A DNA stretch of 64,000 bases from Microvirga zambiensis WSM3693 (GTDB taxonomy: Bacteria; Pseudomonadota; Alphaproteobacteria; Rhizobiales; Beijerinckiaceae): the NCBI RefSeq assembly GCF_016735695.1, contig NZ_JAERQD010000019.1, positions 1 to 64,000 of the forward strand, written 5' to 3'. A program made the translations under genes and the position numbers. Shown here one piece after another: positions 25,510 to 34,062 of this stretch (positions are counted from its first letter, which is position 1; every line of letters begins with the position of its first letter). The notes under the pieces are model-generated. The model did no database searches, was not told the DNA's origin, and saw only the letters and a program-made list of their open reading frames with translations.

Positions 25510-26383
25510 CCGGCTGCCACCCCAGGTCTTTCAAGGCCTGCGGATCAGCGACCAGCGAGCCCGCCAGACGCTCGTAGGCCTCGCCCTTTCCCGCAAGCGA
25601 TGCGGCTCCCCTGAGAATGAAGGACGGCACCGGAACGAGGCCCGGTCCGCGGCCGAGGCCCTGGCGCAGGGCCGTCACGATCTCGGGGATCGTCACAGGC
25701 TCCGGATCGGCGACGATGAAGGGGCGCCGCAGGGGGCCGTCGGCTCTCAGCACCGTGTCGATGGCAGACGTGAGATTGTCGAGGGAGAGCAGCGAGCGCT
25801 TCGCCCTCAATCCGCCGAGCGGCAGCGGCCAGGGCGACTGCGCCAGGGCGAGCAGGGCTGCCATGTTGCCCTTCACGCCGGGGCCGTAGACGAGCACGGG
25901 ACGCAACGCCGCCCAGTCGAGGCCAAGCGCGGCGAGGCCCCGCTCCGCCTCGAGCTTCGAGCGGCCGTAGGGGTCGGTCGGCTGCGGTTCCTCGGCCTCG
26001 GTGAGAATGGTCTGCGCCGCCGGTCCGCTCTGGGCGCGGATCGAGGACAGGAAGACGAAGCGCTTCACCCCGGCCCGCTCGGCAGCCTGGGCGAGCTTGA
26101 TCGTCGCCTCGGTGTTGATGGTGCGGTAATCGTCCTCCGGCCGCCCCGACATGGCGTGCGCCAGACCGGCCGAATGGATCACCATGTCCACGTCGCGCAG
26201 CGCCGCCGCCATGTTGTGCGGCGAGGCGATGTCGCCGATCACGGCGCTCGCCGCGCCCGGCGGCACCTCGGACGGGCGGCGCAGCAGCACCCGGACCCGG
26301 TAGCCGCGCTTCGGCAGCTCGCTGAGAAGATGGCGGCCGATGAAGCCCGTGGCGCCGGTCAGGGCAATCAGGGGTGCATTCAT
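25442..26383 (-). CDS. NAD-dependent epimerase/reductase of nucleotide-sugar metabolism
   Basis: This 313-residue extended SDR has TGATGFIGRHLL at the N terminus and the catalytic YxxxK in DPYGRSKLEAERG. It resembles the 4-keto reductases/epimerases (WbpV/WbpK-like) that act after a FlaA1-type dehydratase, which is encoded in opposite orientation and overlaps its 3' end by 68 bp. Its start overlaps the stop of the sugar-phosphate transferase gene by 4 bp, so the two are coupled. The product sugar (QuiNAc or FucNAc) is inferred from neighbours only. Confidence 0.85.
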   Translation of the reverse strand: MNAPLIALTGATGFIGRHLLSELPKRGYRVRVLLRRPSEVPPGAASAVIGDIASPHNMAAALRDVDMVIHSAGLAHAMSGRPEDDYRTINTEATIKLAQAAERAGVKRFVFLSSIRAQSGPAAQTILTEAEEPQPTDPYGRSKLEAERGLAALGLDWAALRPVLVYGPGVKGNMAALLALAQSPWPLPLGGLRAKRSLLSLDNLTSAIDTVLRADGPLRRPFIVADPEPVTIPEIVTALRQGLGRGPGLVPVPSFILRGAASLAGKGEAYERLAGSLVADPQALKDLGWQPVSSTRDALAELSRQAGAPASGA

Positions 26384-27429
26384 CGGGAAAACTCCAATCG
26401 GGCCTGGGAGAAGCGTCTGAGAACCAGGCCGACGAGAACGATGCCCGCGGCAAGCGCCGCGATCTGCACAGTGCCTGACGGCCAGACGAGCGTGATCGTG
26501 GCGAGGCCGGCGAGAACGAGGTTGAGCCCGAACACATGAGCGCTGACGTTAAGCGCAGAGAAGCCGTTGTCGGTGGCCTTCTGGTAGAAATGGCTGCGAT
26601 GCGCCTCCCACACCTTCTCGCCGCGGGAAAGGCGGCGTAGCAGGGTGATGGTGGCATCCATCAGGTAATAGAGCGGCAGCAGGATCGCCGCAGCGAGTCC
26701 GCCCGCTCCGGCAAGCTGCAGCAGCATCCAGCCGACGAGAAGGCCGATCGGCAGCGAGCCGACATCGCCGAGGAAGAGCCGCGCGACGGGCTTGTTGAAG
26801 GGGGCGAAGCCGAGGAGCGCGCCGCACAAAGCTGCGGCGATATAATTGACTTCCGGAACGATCGTCTCCGCAGGCAAAGATTTCGTCGCCAAGACATACA
26901 AGGGAGCGATGGCGGCGGTCACAGGCACCATCTCGGCCACCGTGATCCAGTCGAGCCCATCCATGAAGTTGACGAGGTTCACGAACCAGACGCCGCCGAG
27001 AACGAGAAAAGCCTGCTCCACGACGAGAGGAACAGCTTCCGGCAGCACCCGCACGCCGCTCGTCACGACGATTGCGGCGACAGCACCGACCTGCAAGAGC
27101 AGGCGTGGAACCGCAGGCAGGGGGCGGATGTCATCCACGGCGCCGACGACGGCCAGAGTCAGGGTGGCGATCACCAGGACCGTGAAGGCGGTCGGCGGAA
27201 AGCTGCCCGTGAGCATGAGGCCGATGGGCATGAGAAGGCAGGCGCCGATCACCGCGATCCCACCGCCTTGGGGAGTCGGGATCGTGTGGCTTGAGCGAGC
27301 GTTGGGCCGTGCCATCGCATAGCGCACGAGCAATGGCTTCAGGCCCAGGATCAGCAGAGCCGAAACAAGAGCGGACCCCAACACGACGAGGAGGAAGATA
27401 AAGGACAACACGAGCTCGACCGGAACCAT
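26380..27429 (-). CDS. Polyprenyl-phosphate N-acetylaminosugar-1-phosphate transferase (WbpL/WecA family)
   Basis: This 349-residue integral membrane enzyme of the MraY/WecA superfamily has about ten hydrophobic helices. Catalytic landmarks are GAVDDIRPLP, NFMDGLDWI, FLGDVGSLPIG and the cytoplasmic HRSHFYQKA loop typical of WbpL-type enzymes. It would load an amino-sugar phosphate (QuiNAc/FucNAc) onto undecaprenyl phosphate to start O-antigen or capsule repeat assembly. It lies between two SDR genes, with 4-bp coupling to the downstream epimerase and 1 bp from the upstream one. Confidence 0.9.
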   Translation of the reverse strand: MVPVELVLSFIFLLVVLGSALVSALLILGLKPLLVRYAMARPNARSSHTIPTPQGGGIAVIGACLLMPIGLMLTGSFPPTAFTVLVIATLTLAVVGAVDDIRPLPAVPRLLLQVGAVAAIVVTSGVRVLPEAVPLVVEQAFLVLGGVWFVNLVNFMDGLDWITVAEMVPVTAAIAPLYVLATKSLPAETIVPEVNYIAAALCGALLGFAPFNKPVARLFLGDVGSLPIGLLVGWMLLQLAGAGGLAAAILLPLYYLMDATITLLRRLSRGEKVWEAHRSHFYQKATDNGFSALNVSAHVFGLNLVLAGLATITLVWPSGTVQIAALAAGIVLVGLVLRRFSQARLEFSR

Positions 27430-27430
27430 C

Positions 27431-28438
27431 TCAAGCCCCGTGATACCCGCGATACCACTCGACGAAGCGTCCGATGCCGTCCTTCAGCGAGGTCGATGGC
27501 GCGAAGCCCACGTCGCGGCGCAGGTCCGTCACGTCGGCGCGGGTTTCCAGCACGTCGCCGGGAGGCAGAGGCACGTCCACGCGGTTGGCCTTCTTGCCCA
27601 GCGCCTCCTCGATCAGGGCGATCAGATCGTTCACGTTCTCAGGGCTGTCGTTGCCGATATTGTAGACCCGGTGCGGCGCCGGGCCGGTGGCGGGATCGGG
27701 CCGCTCCGCGTTCCAGGACGGATCCGGCCGCGGTACACGGTCCACCAGCCGCACGATCCCCTCCACGATGTCGTCCACGTAGGTGAAGTCGCGCCAAACG
27801 TCACCCGCATTGGCGACCTGGATCTCGCGTCCTTCAGCGATGGCATGGGTGAACTTGTAGACCGCCATGTCGGGCCGGCCCCAGGGGCCGTAGACGGTGA
27901 AGAAGCGTAAGGCCGTCGCGGGCAGGCCGAACAGGGAGGCGTAGGAATGCGCCATCATCTCGTTCGCCTTCTTGGTGGCGGCATAGAGGCTGATCGGGTG
28001 ATCGGTGTTGTCGTGCTCGGAGAAGGGCAGCTTGCGGTTGGCGCCGTAGACCGAACTCGACGAGGCATAGACGAGGTGCTGGATCTGCCCATGCCGGCAG
28101 GCCTCCAGCATGTTCATGAAGCCCATCAGGTTCGAGGCGGCATAGGGCCGCGGATCGACGAAGCGCACGCCCGGCTGGGCGGCGAGGTGGATCACCTTTT
28201 CGAAGCGGTGCTCCCGGAAGAGCTCCTGCGTCGCCTGCGCGTCGGCGAGATCCAGGCGTTCGCCGAGAAAGGTGTTGTGCGGGGCAAGCCGGGAGAACCG
28301 GGCCTCCTTCAGGCTCACGTCGTAATAGGGCGTGAAGCTGTCGACCCCGACGACCCGATGGCCCTCGGCCATAAGCCGCTGCGCCACATGGAAGCCGATG
28401 AAGCCCGCCGCGCCCGTCACTAGAATAGGAGCTGACAT
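27431..28438 (-). CDS. UDP-glucuronate 4-epimerase-like SDR
   Basis: This 335-residue extended SDR has the NAD motif TGAAGFIGFHVA, the active site SSSSVYG and YAATKKANE (YxxxK), and the signature GVDSFTPYYDVSLKEARF, which is characteristic of UDP-glucuronic acid 4-epimerases (galacturonate formation). It is the first gene of the three-gene minus-strand sugar unit. The ATG at 28438 has no free Shine-Dalgarno sequence: an 11-bp perfect hairpin ends 3 nt upstream of the start codon, which may influence translation. Confidence 0.87.
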   Translation of the reverse strand: MSAPILVTGAAGFIGFHVAQRLMAEGHRVVGVDSFTPYYDVSLKEARFSRLAPHNTFLGERLDLADAQATQELFREHRFEKVIHLAAQPGVRFVDPRPYAASNLMGFMNMLEACRHGQIQHLVYASSSSVYGANRKLPFSEHDNTDHPISLYAATKKANEMMAHSYASLFGLPATALRFFTVYGPWGRPDMAVYKFTHAIAEGREIQVANAGDVWRDFTYVDDIVEGIVRLVDRVPRPDPSWNAERPDPATGPAPHRVYNIGNDSPENVNDLIALIEEALGKKANRVDVPLPPGDVLETRADVTDLRRDVGFAPSTSLKDGIGRFVEWYRGYHGA

Positions 28439-28441
28439 GAA

Positions 28442-28471
28442 GGTGCCCGCCAGATGATGGTGGCGGGCACC
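28442..28471 (-). promoter_or_regulatory. Perfect 11-bp hairpin abutting the epimerase start codon
   Basis: The arms GGTGCCCGCCA and TGGCGGGCACC, separated by 8 nt, form a hairpin in the leader that ends 3 nt before the ATG at 28438 and sequesters the only GGCGGG stretch. It may be an attenuator, a translational control structure, or simply the transcript end of the RTX gene (no T-run seen). Confidence 0.5.
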
Positions 28472-28539
28472 ATAGTGGATTTTGCGGCAAAGGGGAGAGC
28501 GTTCGTTGCCTTTGAAGGGAGCGCTCCCGGATAGGCTGC

Positions 28540-31500
28540 CTAGACCACGAAGAAGTCCTTGTAGGTGAGGACAAGGTTCTTCTTGAGCTGGGCGAAGGCG
28601 ACGGCGGCTCCGAACCCCGATCCGTCGGCATCGTAGCTCAGCAGGCCGGTGGCGGAATCGTAGATCAGATGATCATCCGCATCGAGCGCCCGGGTGCCGA
28701 TTGTGAAGAACCCGCTCTGCAGCTGGACCGGCCGGGCGCTCGTACCCGCGCCGAGCTGGGTGAAGACCGCGTTGTCGAGCCAGATGCTGTCATCCGCCAC
28801 GTCGAAGTCGCGAATCGTGTCGAGATTGCCGCCCGCATTGAGCCTGGTGTCGAACACGAAGATGTCGCGCCCCGCATTGCCGAACAGCACGTCGTTGCCT
28901 GTTCCGCCATAGATCGTGTCATGGCCGGAGCTGCCATAGACGGTGTCGTTTCCGGCATCGCCATAGACCTCATCATTGCCGGAGCCGCCATTGACCGTGT
29001 CGTTGCCGGAACCGCCGGAGACCCGGTCGTCGCCGGCGCCGCCGGTGAGCTCATCGTTGCCGGAGCCGCCGGAGAGCCGATCGTCGCCTTTATAGCCGTT
29101 GACGCGGTCGTTCCCGGTGCCGCCCTGGAGCTGGTCGCTGCCCGTGCCACCGAAGATTGAGTCGCGGCCCGAGCCGCCGATGACCGTGTCGTTACCGGTG
29201 CCGCTGTGAATCCAGTCGTTGCCCGCCAGGCCCTGCAGGACGTTGTTGCCATCGTTTCCGTGCAGCACGTTGTGGAGGCTGTTGGCCAGCACATTGGCGT
29301 CGGCGTTGCCGGTCAGGCTCAGGTTCTCGACGTTGCCGGGCAGGTTGACCGTGCCCGATCCTCCGAAGAACACGTGATCGACGCCGCTCGTCCCGAGGCC
29401 GGACGTGAGCTGCGAGGGATCCGTGATCGTGATGTCGACGCCGCCGCCCGTATTGGGGACCACCACCGGACCTGGGTCCGACGGGGGCAGAACGTGCTCG
29501 ATGACGATGGCGCGCTGGCCGGCGAGGGAGGCCGGGCTTCCGGGCGCCGGAAGCGTCAGGGCCGCATCGTCGTTGGCGATGTTGCGGATCGTTGCGCCGT
29601 TCAGCGCCAGGGCCAAAGCTGATTGATAATCCAGATCCGCGCTCACATCGCCATCCTGCACCTGATAGGCGAAGGTCAGGACATTGCTGCCGGAGCCCGA
29701 GAGATAGACCGCGGAACGATCGATGCTGCCCGTCTCCAGGAGCAGGGTCGGGTTGCCGCCGGCCGCGTTCACGAGCACCGCCTGGTCGAAGGTCACGGTC
29801 ACGTAAAGAACATCGCCGGCCCGGTAGGTGCCGTCGGGATTCGTGACATTCACATTCGTGACCGAGGGCTCGAGACTGTCGACGTCGATGACGATGGTAT
29901 CGCTGTCGGTCTGTGCCCCGCCGCTTCCGGTGGATCCGAGGTCCGACGTCGTGATCGCGAGGCTGGCCGGGCCGTAATAGCCGGCCGTCGGCGTGAAGAC
30001 CAATCCGTTCAGGGCAGCGTTGATGCTGGCGAGGGTGCCTTCGAACGTCATCGTCGCATCCGCTGTGCCGGAGCCGATGAGGAAGCTCACGCCCGACAAG
30101 TCCGAGAGCGTGATCAGGCCATGCGCTGCGGTCAGCGTCACGCGGACGTTGCCGCCTCCCAGGTCGGAATCAGACACGGAAATGAGGTTGCCGCTACCGG
30201 CGCTGAACACCAGGCTCGTGTCCTGCAGCACCGTCTGAGCCAAGGGCACGGAATGGACCGGCGCGTCGTTCACGGCCGTCACGGCGAGCGTCACCGTCGT
30301 GGAATCCTGCTGACTGCCTCCGGATCCCGTGCCGCCGTTGTCGTCGATGGCGACGGTGAGGGTCACGTTGGATGTGGCATTCTGCGCGGTCGTGAAGCTG
30401 ACCTGGCTCGCCGCCAGGAAGGCGTTGATGTCCGAAATCGATCCCGACAGGGTGAGCGCAGTCGAGCCCGAGCCGGACACCGTCACATTCGATCCGCTGG
30501 TGGCGAAGAGCGTGCCGGAGCCAACCGTCAGGGAGACCTCGACGACGCTGCTTCCCGCATCCACGTCACTGAAGCTGATACCGGTCAGCGCCGTGGGCAC
30601 GTCCTCGGATACGGCGACGGAGCCGGGGGCCGTGACATTCGGCGCATCGTTGACGGGCGCGACATCCAGGGTGAGGGTCGCGCTGCCGGTCTTCGCACCG
30701 CCTGAACCCGTGTTGCCGTTGTCGCTGATCGCGACGTTCAGCGTCAGGTTTCCAGAGAAATTGGAAGCGGACGTGAAGGTCACGTTGTTTCCCGCGATGA
30801 AGGTATTGATGTTCGCGATGCTGCCCGTCAGCGTCAGGGCGCTGGTCGTGCCGCCGATCGTGACGCCTCCTCCGCTCGTCGCGCTCAAGGCGCCGCTCGC
30901 CACGGAGAGGGTCACCGTGACGGAGCTCGAGCCCGCATCAGCATCGCTGAAGCTGATGCCGGTGAGCGCGCCGGCTGTGTCCTCGACGATCGCGATGCTG
31001 GACGGCACGGTGACGACAGGCGTGTCGTTGGTGTTCGCGACGCTCACCGTCTTGGTCACGGATGCACTGGTCGCGCCGCCGTCATTGACGGCGAAGCTGA
31101 TCGTGCGCGTGGCGGTGCTCGGTGTGTCCGAATTGTTGGCGTAGGTCACGCTGCGCAGGGCGGCCTGCCATTGGGCGGCCGTCGCCGTCGCACCCGCCGA
31201 GGTGAGCGTGAGCACGCCTGTCGCGGAATTATAGCTGCCGGTGATGTTGCCGGCGGTGAGCCCGTCGTTCACGAACGCCAGCACATCCTGGGCGGAAGCG
31301 AAATTGCCGGTGATGCTCACCGTTGCGGAGGCGAAGGTCGCGTTGTCGCTGTCCGAGAGGGTGAGGCCCGAATCGATCACGACCGGCGTGGATGCGGTGT
31401 TGTCGCCTTCCGTGAAGGCCGTCGTCCCGCCGCTCGCCGTGACGACGGGGGCGTCGTTGACTGCAGTGACGGTGACGCTGACCGTGTCCGTTGCCGCGGA

Positions 31501-32733
31501 GAACGGTGTGCTGCCGCCGGATATCGAGGCGTCGACCTTGCTGCCCTGCATCCCGGCCGTCGCGCCGGTCTGATCCCAGGCGTGGTAGGTGAGACTGCCG
31601 GTGGTGCCGTTCACCCCATCCGGCACGAAGCGCACGCGATCGATCGCGCGCAGCAGCAGCGCCGCTGCGGACGAGACGGTGCCGATGTCGCTCCAGCTGG
31701 CGCCGCCATTTGTGCTGTACTGCCAGGTGCCGTTGTCCGACGCCAAACCGGTGATGGCGATGCCCTCGACCGCATTGAAGTCGACATCCGACACGCTGGT
31801 ACCGAGAATGCTCCCGACGCTCTGTCCGGGATTGCTAACGTCGGTATCGGTGAGGCCCGTCAGCGTCGGCATGACAGGCGTCAGGACCGGTGCGTCGTTC
31901 ACCATGGTGTATTGCTCGCCGGCGGTGTAGCCCGACGCGATCGTGTTGTTGGCAGCGTCCTTGATGCCGGTGCCCGAGCCCTTGAGATCGAGACGCAGCG
32001 TGCCGAAGCCTGTCAGGCTGCTGACGGTGACGGTGTAGGTGGTGCCCGAGCCGGTCACGGACGAAATGGTGCCGCCAGCCGTGCCGGTAGCGGTCAGGAG
32101 GAAGTCGCTCGCATCGACGCCGGTCACGCTCTCGCTGAACACGACCGTATAGGTGACGGTGCTGTCGTTGGTGAATTCGGCGCTGTTCCGGGTGATCGAG
32201 TTGACCGTCGGGGGCGTCGTGTCCGGCGGCGGCGTATCGGTGTCGACGACGAGATTGTCGATCCAGAACGACGAGGTCGGGTTGGATGAAGTCGGGAAGA
32301 CCTTGTAGTCATAAATCGTGATGGGCGCGGTCGTGGCCGCGATCGCCGGATCCCAATCGACATGCGTCCATTGCTCTCCGCCTTCGAACCTGTTGGCAGA
32401 GAAATCCGAATCTCCGATGGTCGTGGTCGAGGCTGCGTTCGCGATCGCCATATAGGCGCCGAAGCCGTCATCGACCTGGACCGTTCCGTCATACCTGACA
32501 TCGGCCGACATGGCCTTGATGAGGTTGCCGTTGATGGCCGTGACCTCGATCTTGAATTCCTGGCCGCCGAAAGCCGGATCTTCGGAGAATGTCAGCCGTC
32601 CGTTTACGACGCTGAAGCTCCAGGCACCGGAGGCGGTCACTTTGAACTGCAGACCGTCGATCACGAGAATGCCGTCGCTGGCGTCGCCATCCGTGATCGT
32701 CAACGGATCGAATGTAACCGTTCTCCAAGCCAT
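28540..32733 (-). CDS. Giant RTX protein with cadherin/Ig-like repeats
   Basis: This 1397-residue acidic secreted protein has no Sec signal peptide. After an N-terminal region with jelly-roll-like strands (to about residue 170) and a PPDTTPPTV linker, tandem Ig/cadherin-like domains marked by recurring NDAPV motifs span about 180-1100. About 15 nonapeptides of the GGxGxDxxx type (HGNDGNNVL to FGNAGRDIF, about 1140-1290) then form a calcium-binding beta-roll. The C terminus (TIRDFDVADD.. to TYKDFFVV) fits a type I secretion signal. The likely role is a large surface or biofilm adhesin. No type I secretion genes are in the window. Confidence 0.88.
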   Translation of the reverse strand: MAWRTVTFDPLTITDGDASDGILVIDGLQFKVTASGAWSFSVVNGRLTFSEDPAFGGQEFKIEVTAINGNLIKAMSADVRYDGTVQVDDGFGAYMAIANAASTTTIGDSDFSANRFEGGEQWTHVDWDPAIAATTAPITIYDYKVFPTSSNPTSSFWIDNLVVDTDTPPPDTTPPTVNSITRNSAEFTNDSTVTYTVVFSESVTGVDASDFLLTATGTAGGTISSVTGSGTTYTVTVSSLTGFGTLRLDLKGSGTGIKDAANNTIASGYTAGEQYTMVNDAPVLTPVMPTLTGLTDTDVSNPGQSVGSILGTSVSDVDFNAVEGIAITGLASDNGTWQYSTNGGASWSDIGTVSSAAALLLRAIDRVRFVPDGVNGTTGSLTYHAWDQTGATAGMQGSKVDASISGGSTPFSAATDTVSVTVTAVNDAPVVTASGGTTAFTEGDNTASTPVVIDSGLTLSDSDNATFASATVSITGNFASAQDVLAFVNDGLTAGNITGSYNSATGVLTLTSAGATATAAQWQAALRSVTYANNSDTPSTATRTISFAVNDGGATSASVTKTVSVANTNDTPVVTVPSSIAIVEDTAGALTGISFSDADAGSSSVTVTLSVASGALSATSGGGVTIGGTTSALTLTGSIANINTFIAGNNVTFTSASNFSGNLTLNVAISDNGNTGSGGAKTGSATLTLDVAPVNDAPNVTAPGSVAVSEDVPTALTGISFSDVDAGSSVVEVSLTVGSGTLFATSGSNVTVSGSGSTALTLSGSISDINAFLAASQVSFTTAQNATSNVTLTVAIDDNGGTGSGGSQQDSTTVTLAVTAVNDAPVHSVPLAQTVLQDTSLVFSAGSGNLISVSDSDLGGGNVRVTLTAAHGLITLSDLSGVSFLIGSGTADATMTFEGTLASINAALNGLVFTPTAGYYGPASLAITTSDLGSTGSGGAQTDSDTIVIDVDSLEPSVTNVNVTNPDGTYRAGDVLYVTVTFDQAVLVNAAGGNPTLLLETGSIDRSAVYLSGSGSNVLTFAYQVQDGDVSADLDYQSALALALNGATIRNIANDDAALTLPAPGSPASLAGQRAIVIEHVLPPSDPGPVVVPNTGGGVDITITDPSQLTSGLGTSGVDHVFFGGSGTVNLPGNVENLSLTGNADANVLANSLHNVLHGNDGNNVLQGLAGNDWIHSGTGNDTVIGGSGRDSIFGGTGSDQLQGGTGNDRVNGYKGDDRLSGGSGNDELTGGAGDDRVSGGSGNDTVNGGSGNDEVYGDAGNDTVYGSSGHDTIYGGTGNDVLFGNAGRDIFVFDTRLNAGGNLDTIRDFDVADDSIWLDNAVFTQLGAGTSARPVQLQSGFFTIGTRALDADDHLIYDSATGLLSYDADGSGFGAAVAFAQLKKNLVLTYKDFFVV

Positions 32734-33055
32734 GTATGCCCCCGGCCGAATTTTTAGGAGGGCATCCCTATCAGGCGAGTTGAGTAGCGGGAAGGTAAAG
32801 GAGCATGCAAATTGTTTGTGTTATAGTATAAAGATTCATTGAAAGCGAGTTATACTTGGTTAAAGCTATATTCAATTAAGTGACAAAAAACGTTGTTGAA
32901 CCGATGCTTAAGAGCCGATCAAGGGACACTGTGTGGATGTGGCGGCTTCCGGTCGATTCCGCGGCGTCATCGCGACGCATCCCTTGCCGCTCCCGTTCAG
33001 GCCCCCGAAAATCGGCGCTTCGAAGGATCTCGATGGCGAATCGGCGATGAGGTGA
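32734..33055. promoter_or_regulatory. AT-rich upstream region of the RTX gene, 322 bp
   Basis: The stretch about 32800-32895 is strikingly AT-rich (runs such as TTATAGTATAAAG and GTTAAAGCTATATTCAATTAAG) within a GC-rich genome. It holds no credible gene. It is a likely promoter and silencer-binding region for the RTX gene; MucR/Ros- or H-NS-type proteins favour such DNA. The half nearer the MBL gene is ordinary GC-rich sequence. Confidence 0.5.
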
Positions 33056-33967
33056 TCAGCGTTCGCCGACCTGGGCGAGGGCGGGCTCGCGGTGGGCCGG
33101 GGCGATCTCGCAATCCGCGGGCTCGAACGCCATGGTCTGGCGCTCGCGGGCGATGAAGGCCGTGGGCATGATGGCCTGCATCTCGGCTTCCGACGCCTTC
33201 AGGTAGGCATCGTCATGGCCTGGATAGAGATGGAAGATCGCGAGAGACTTCACGTCGGCGCCCTGGGCGAGCTCGACGCCCTTCTGCCACGTGGAATGGC
33301 CCCAGCCGCGGCAATAGGCATATTCGGAAGCCGAGAACATGCCGTCGAAGATCATGAGGTCGGCGCCGTGGACGAAATCGGCGAGACTTGGCTCGGGCCA
33401 GAGGTCGCTGTGCTCCACGTCGCTGATGTAGCAGACGCTGCGGCCCCGGTGGTTGATGCGAAAGCCCGTGGCGCCGCCGGGATGGTTCAGGAGATGCGTC
33501 TCGACCCGAAATCCGTCGTCGAAGATGAGAGGTTCGCCCGCATGGAAGCCGTGATGCTCGAAACGGGCGGGCAGCTGGCTCAGGCGGACGGGGAAGAGCG
33601 GGGGAGCGAAGAGGCGGCTCAGGGGCTCCATGGCGCTCTCGCCGTCGAGATTGCCGCAATAGGTGCGGATCACGCGTTCCTTGGCGAGGAGAGCCGGCTT
33701 GAAGAAGGGAAGGCCGCTGATGTGGTCGAGGTGGAGATGGCTGAGGAGGATGTCGATCTTGTCCGGAGCGCTGGGGCCGAGCTCGGCGCCGAGGGCGGCA
33801 AGACCGGATCCGGCATCGAAAATGAAGAGGCGCTCGCCGCATCGGACCTCGACGCAGGGAGTGTGCGAGCCAAACTCGACGAATTGCGGGCCGGATGCGC
33901 AGGTGGAGCCGCGTGTGCCCCAAAACCGGACCTGCAACGCGTCAGAGGATGCAACACGCCTTACCAT
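33056..33967 (-). CDS. MBL-fold metallo-hydrolase
   Basis: This 303-residue metallo-beta-lactamase-fold enzyme has the metal-binding motif HLHLDHISG near residue 97, a second site around LNHPGGATGF, CYISDVEH (Asp) and a late FHLYPGHDD. Such proteins near RNase Z/phosphodiesterase branches hydrolyse phosphodiester or cyclic nucleotide bonds; the substrate here is unknown. It starts VRFWGTRGSTCASG after a short tail, a pattern I associate with a bacterial MBL subfamily often linked to signalling. It lies 95 bp after the degenerate ABC gene on the same strand and may be cotranscribed. Confidence 0.85.
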   Translation of the reverse strand: MVRRVASSDALQVRFWGTRGSTCASGPQFVEFGSHTPCVEVRCGERLFIFDAGSGLAALGAELGPSAPDKIDILLSHLHLDHISGLPFFKPALLAKERVIRTYCGNLDGESAMEPLSRLFAPPLFPVRLSQLPARFEHHGFHAGEPLIFDDGFRVETHLLNHPGGATGFRINHRGRSVCYISDVEHSDLWPEPSLADFVHGADLMIFDGMFSASEYAYCRGWGHSTWQKGVELAQGADVKSLAIFHLYPGHDDAYLKASEAEMQAIMPTAFIARERQTMAFEPADCEIAPAHREPALAQVGER

Positions 33968-34062
33968 GTCAGGATCATGACCAATCGAAAACCCTGCTGA
34001 TGTGCGCTAGCGCACACCGGTAAGCTGCTCCCGAGGGGGATGCCGGGTCAAGGTGAAATCTG

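Noticed and set aside
23457..25577. 706-codon frame overlapping the nucleotide-sugar dehydratase in another frame
   Set aside because: The composition is Arg/Gly/Pro-rich with no domain; the overlapping frame has a complete FlaA1/CapD architecture.
28665..29294. Regularly repeated DNA suggesting a CRISPR-like array
   Set aside because: The periodicity is 27 bp and encodes RTX nonapeptides in frame; there are no constant repeats with unique spacers and no cas genes.
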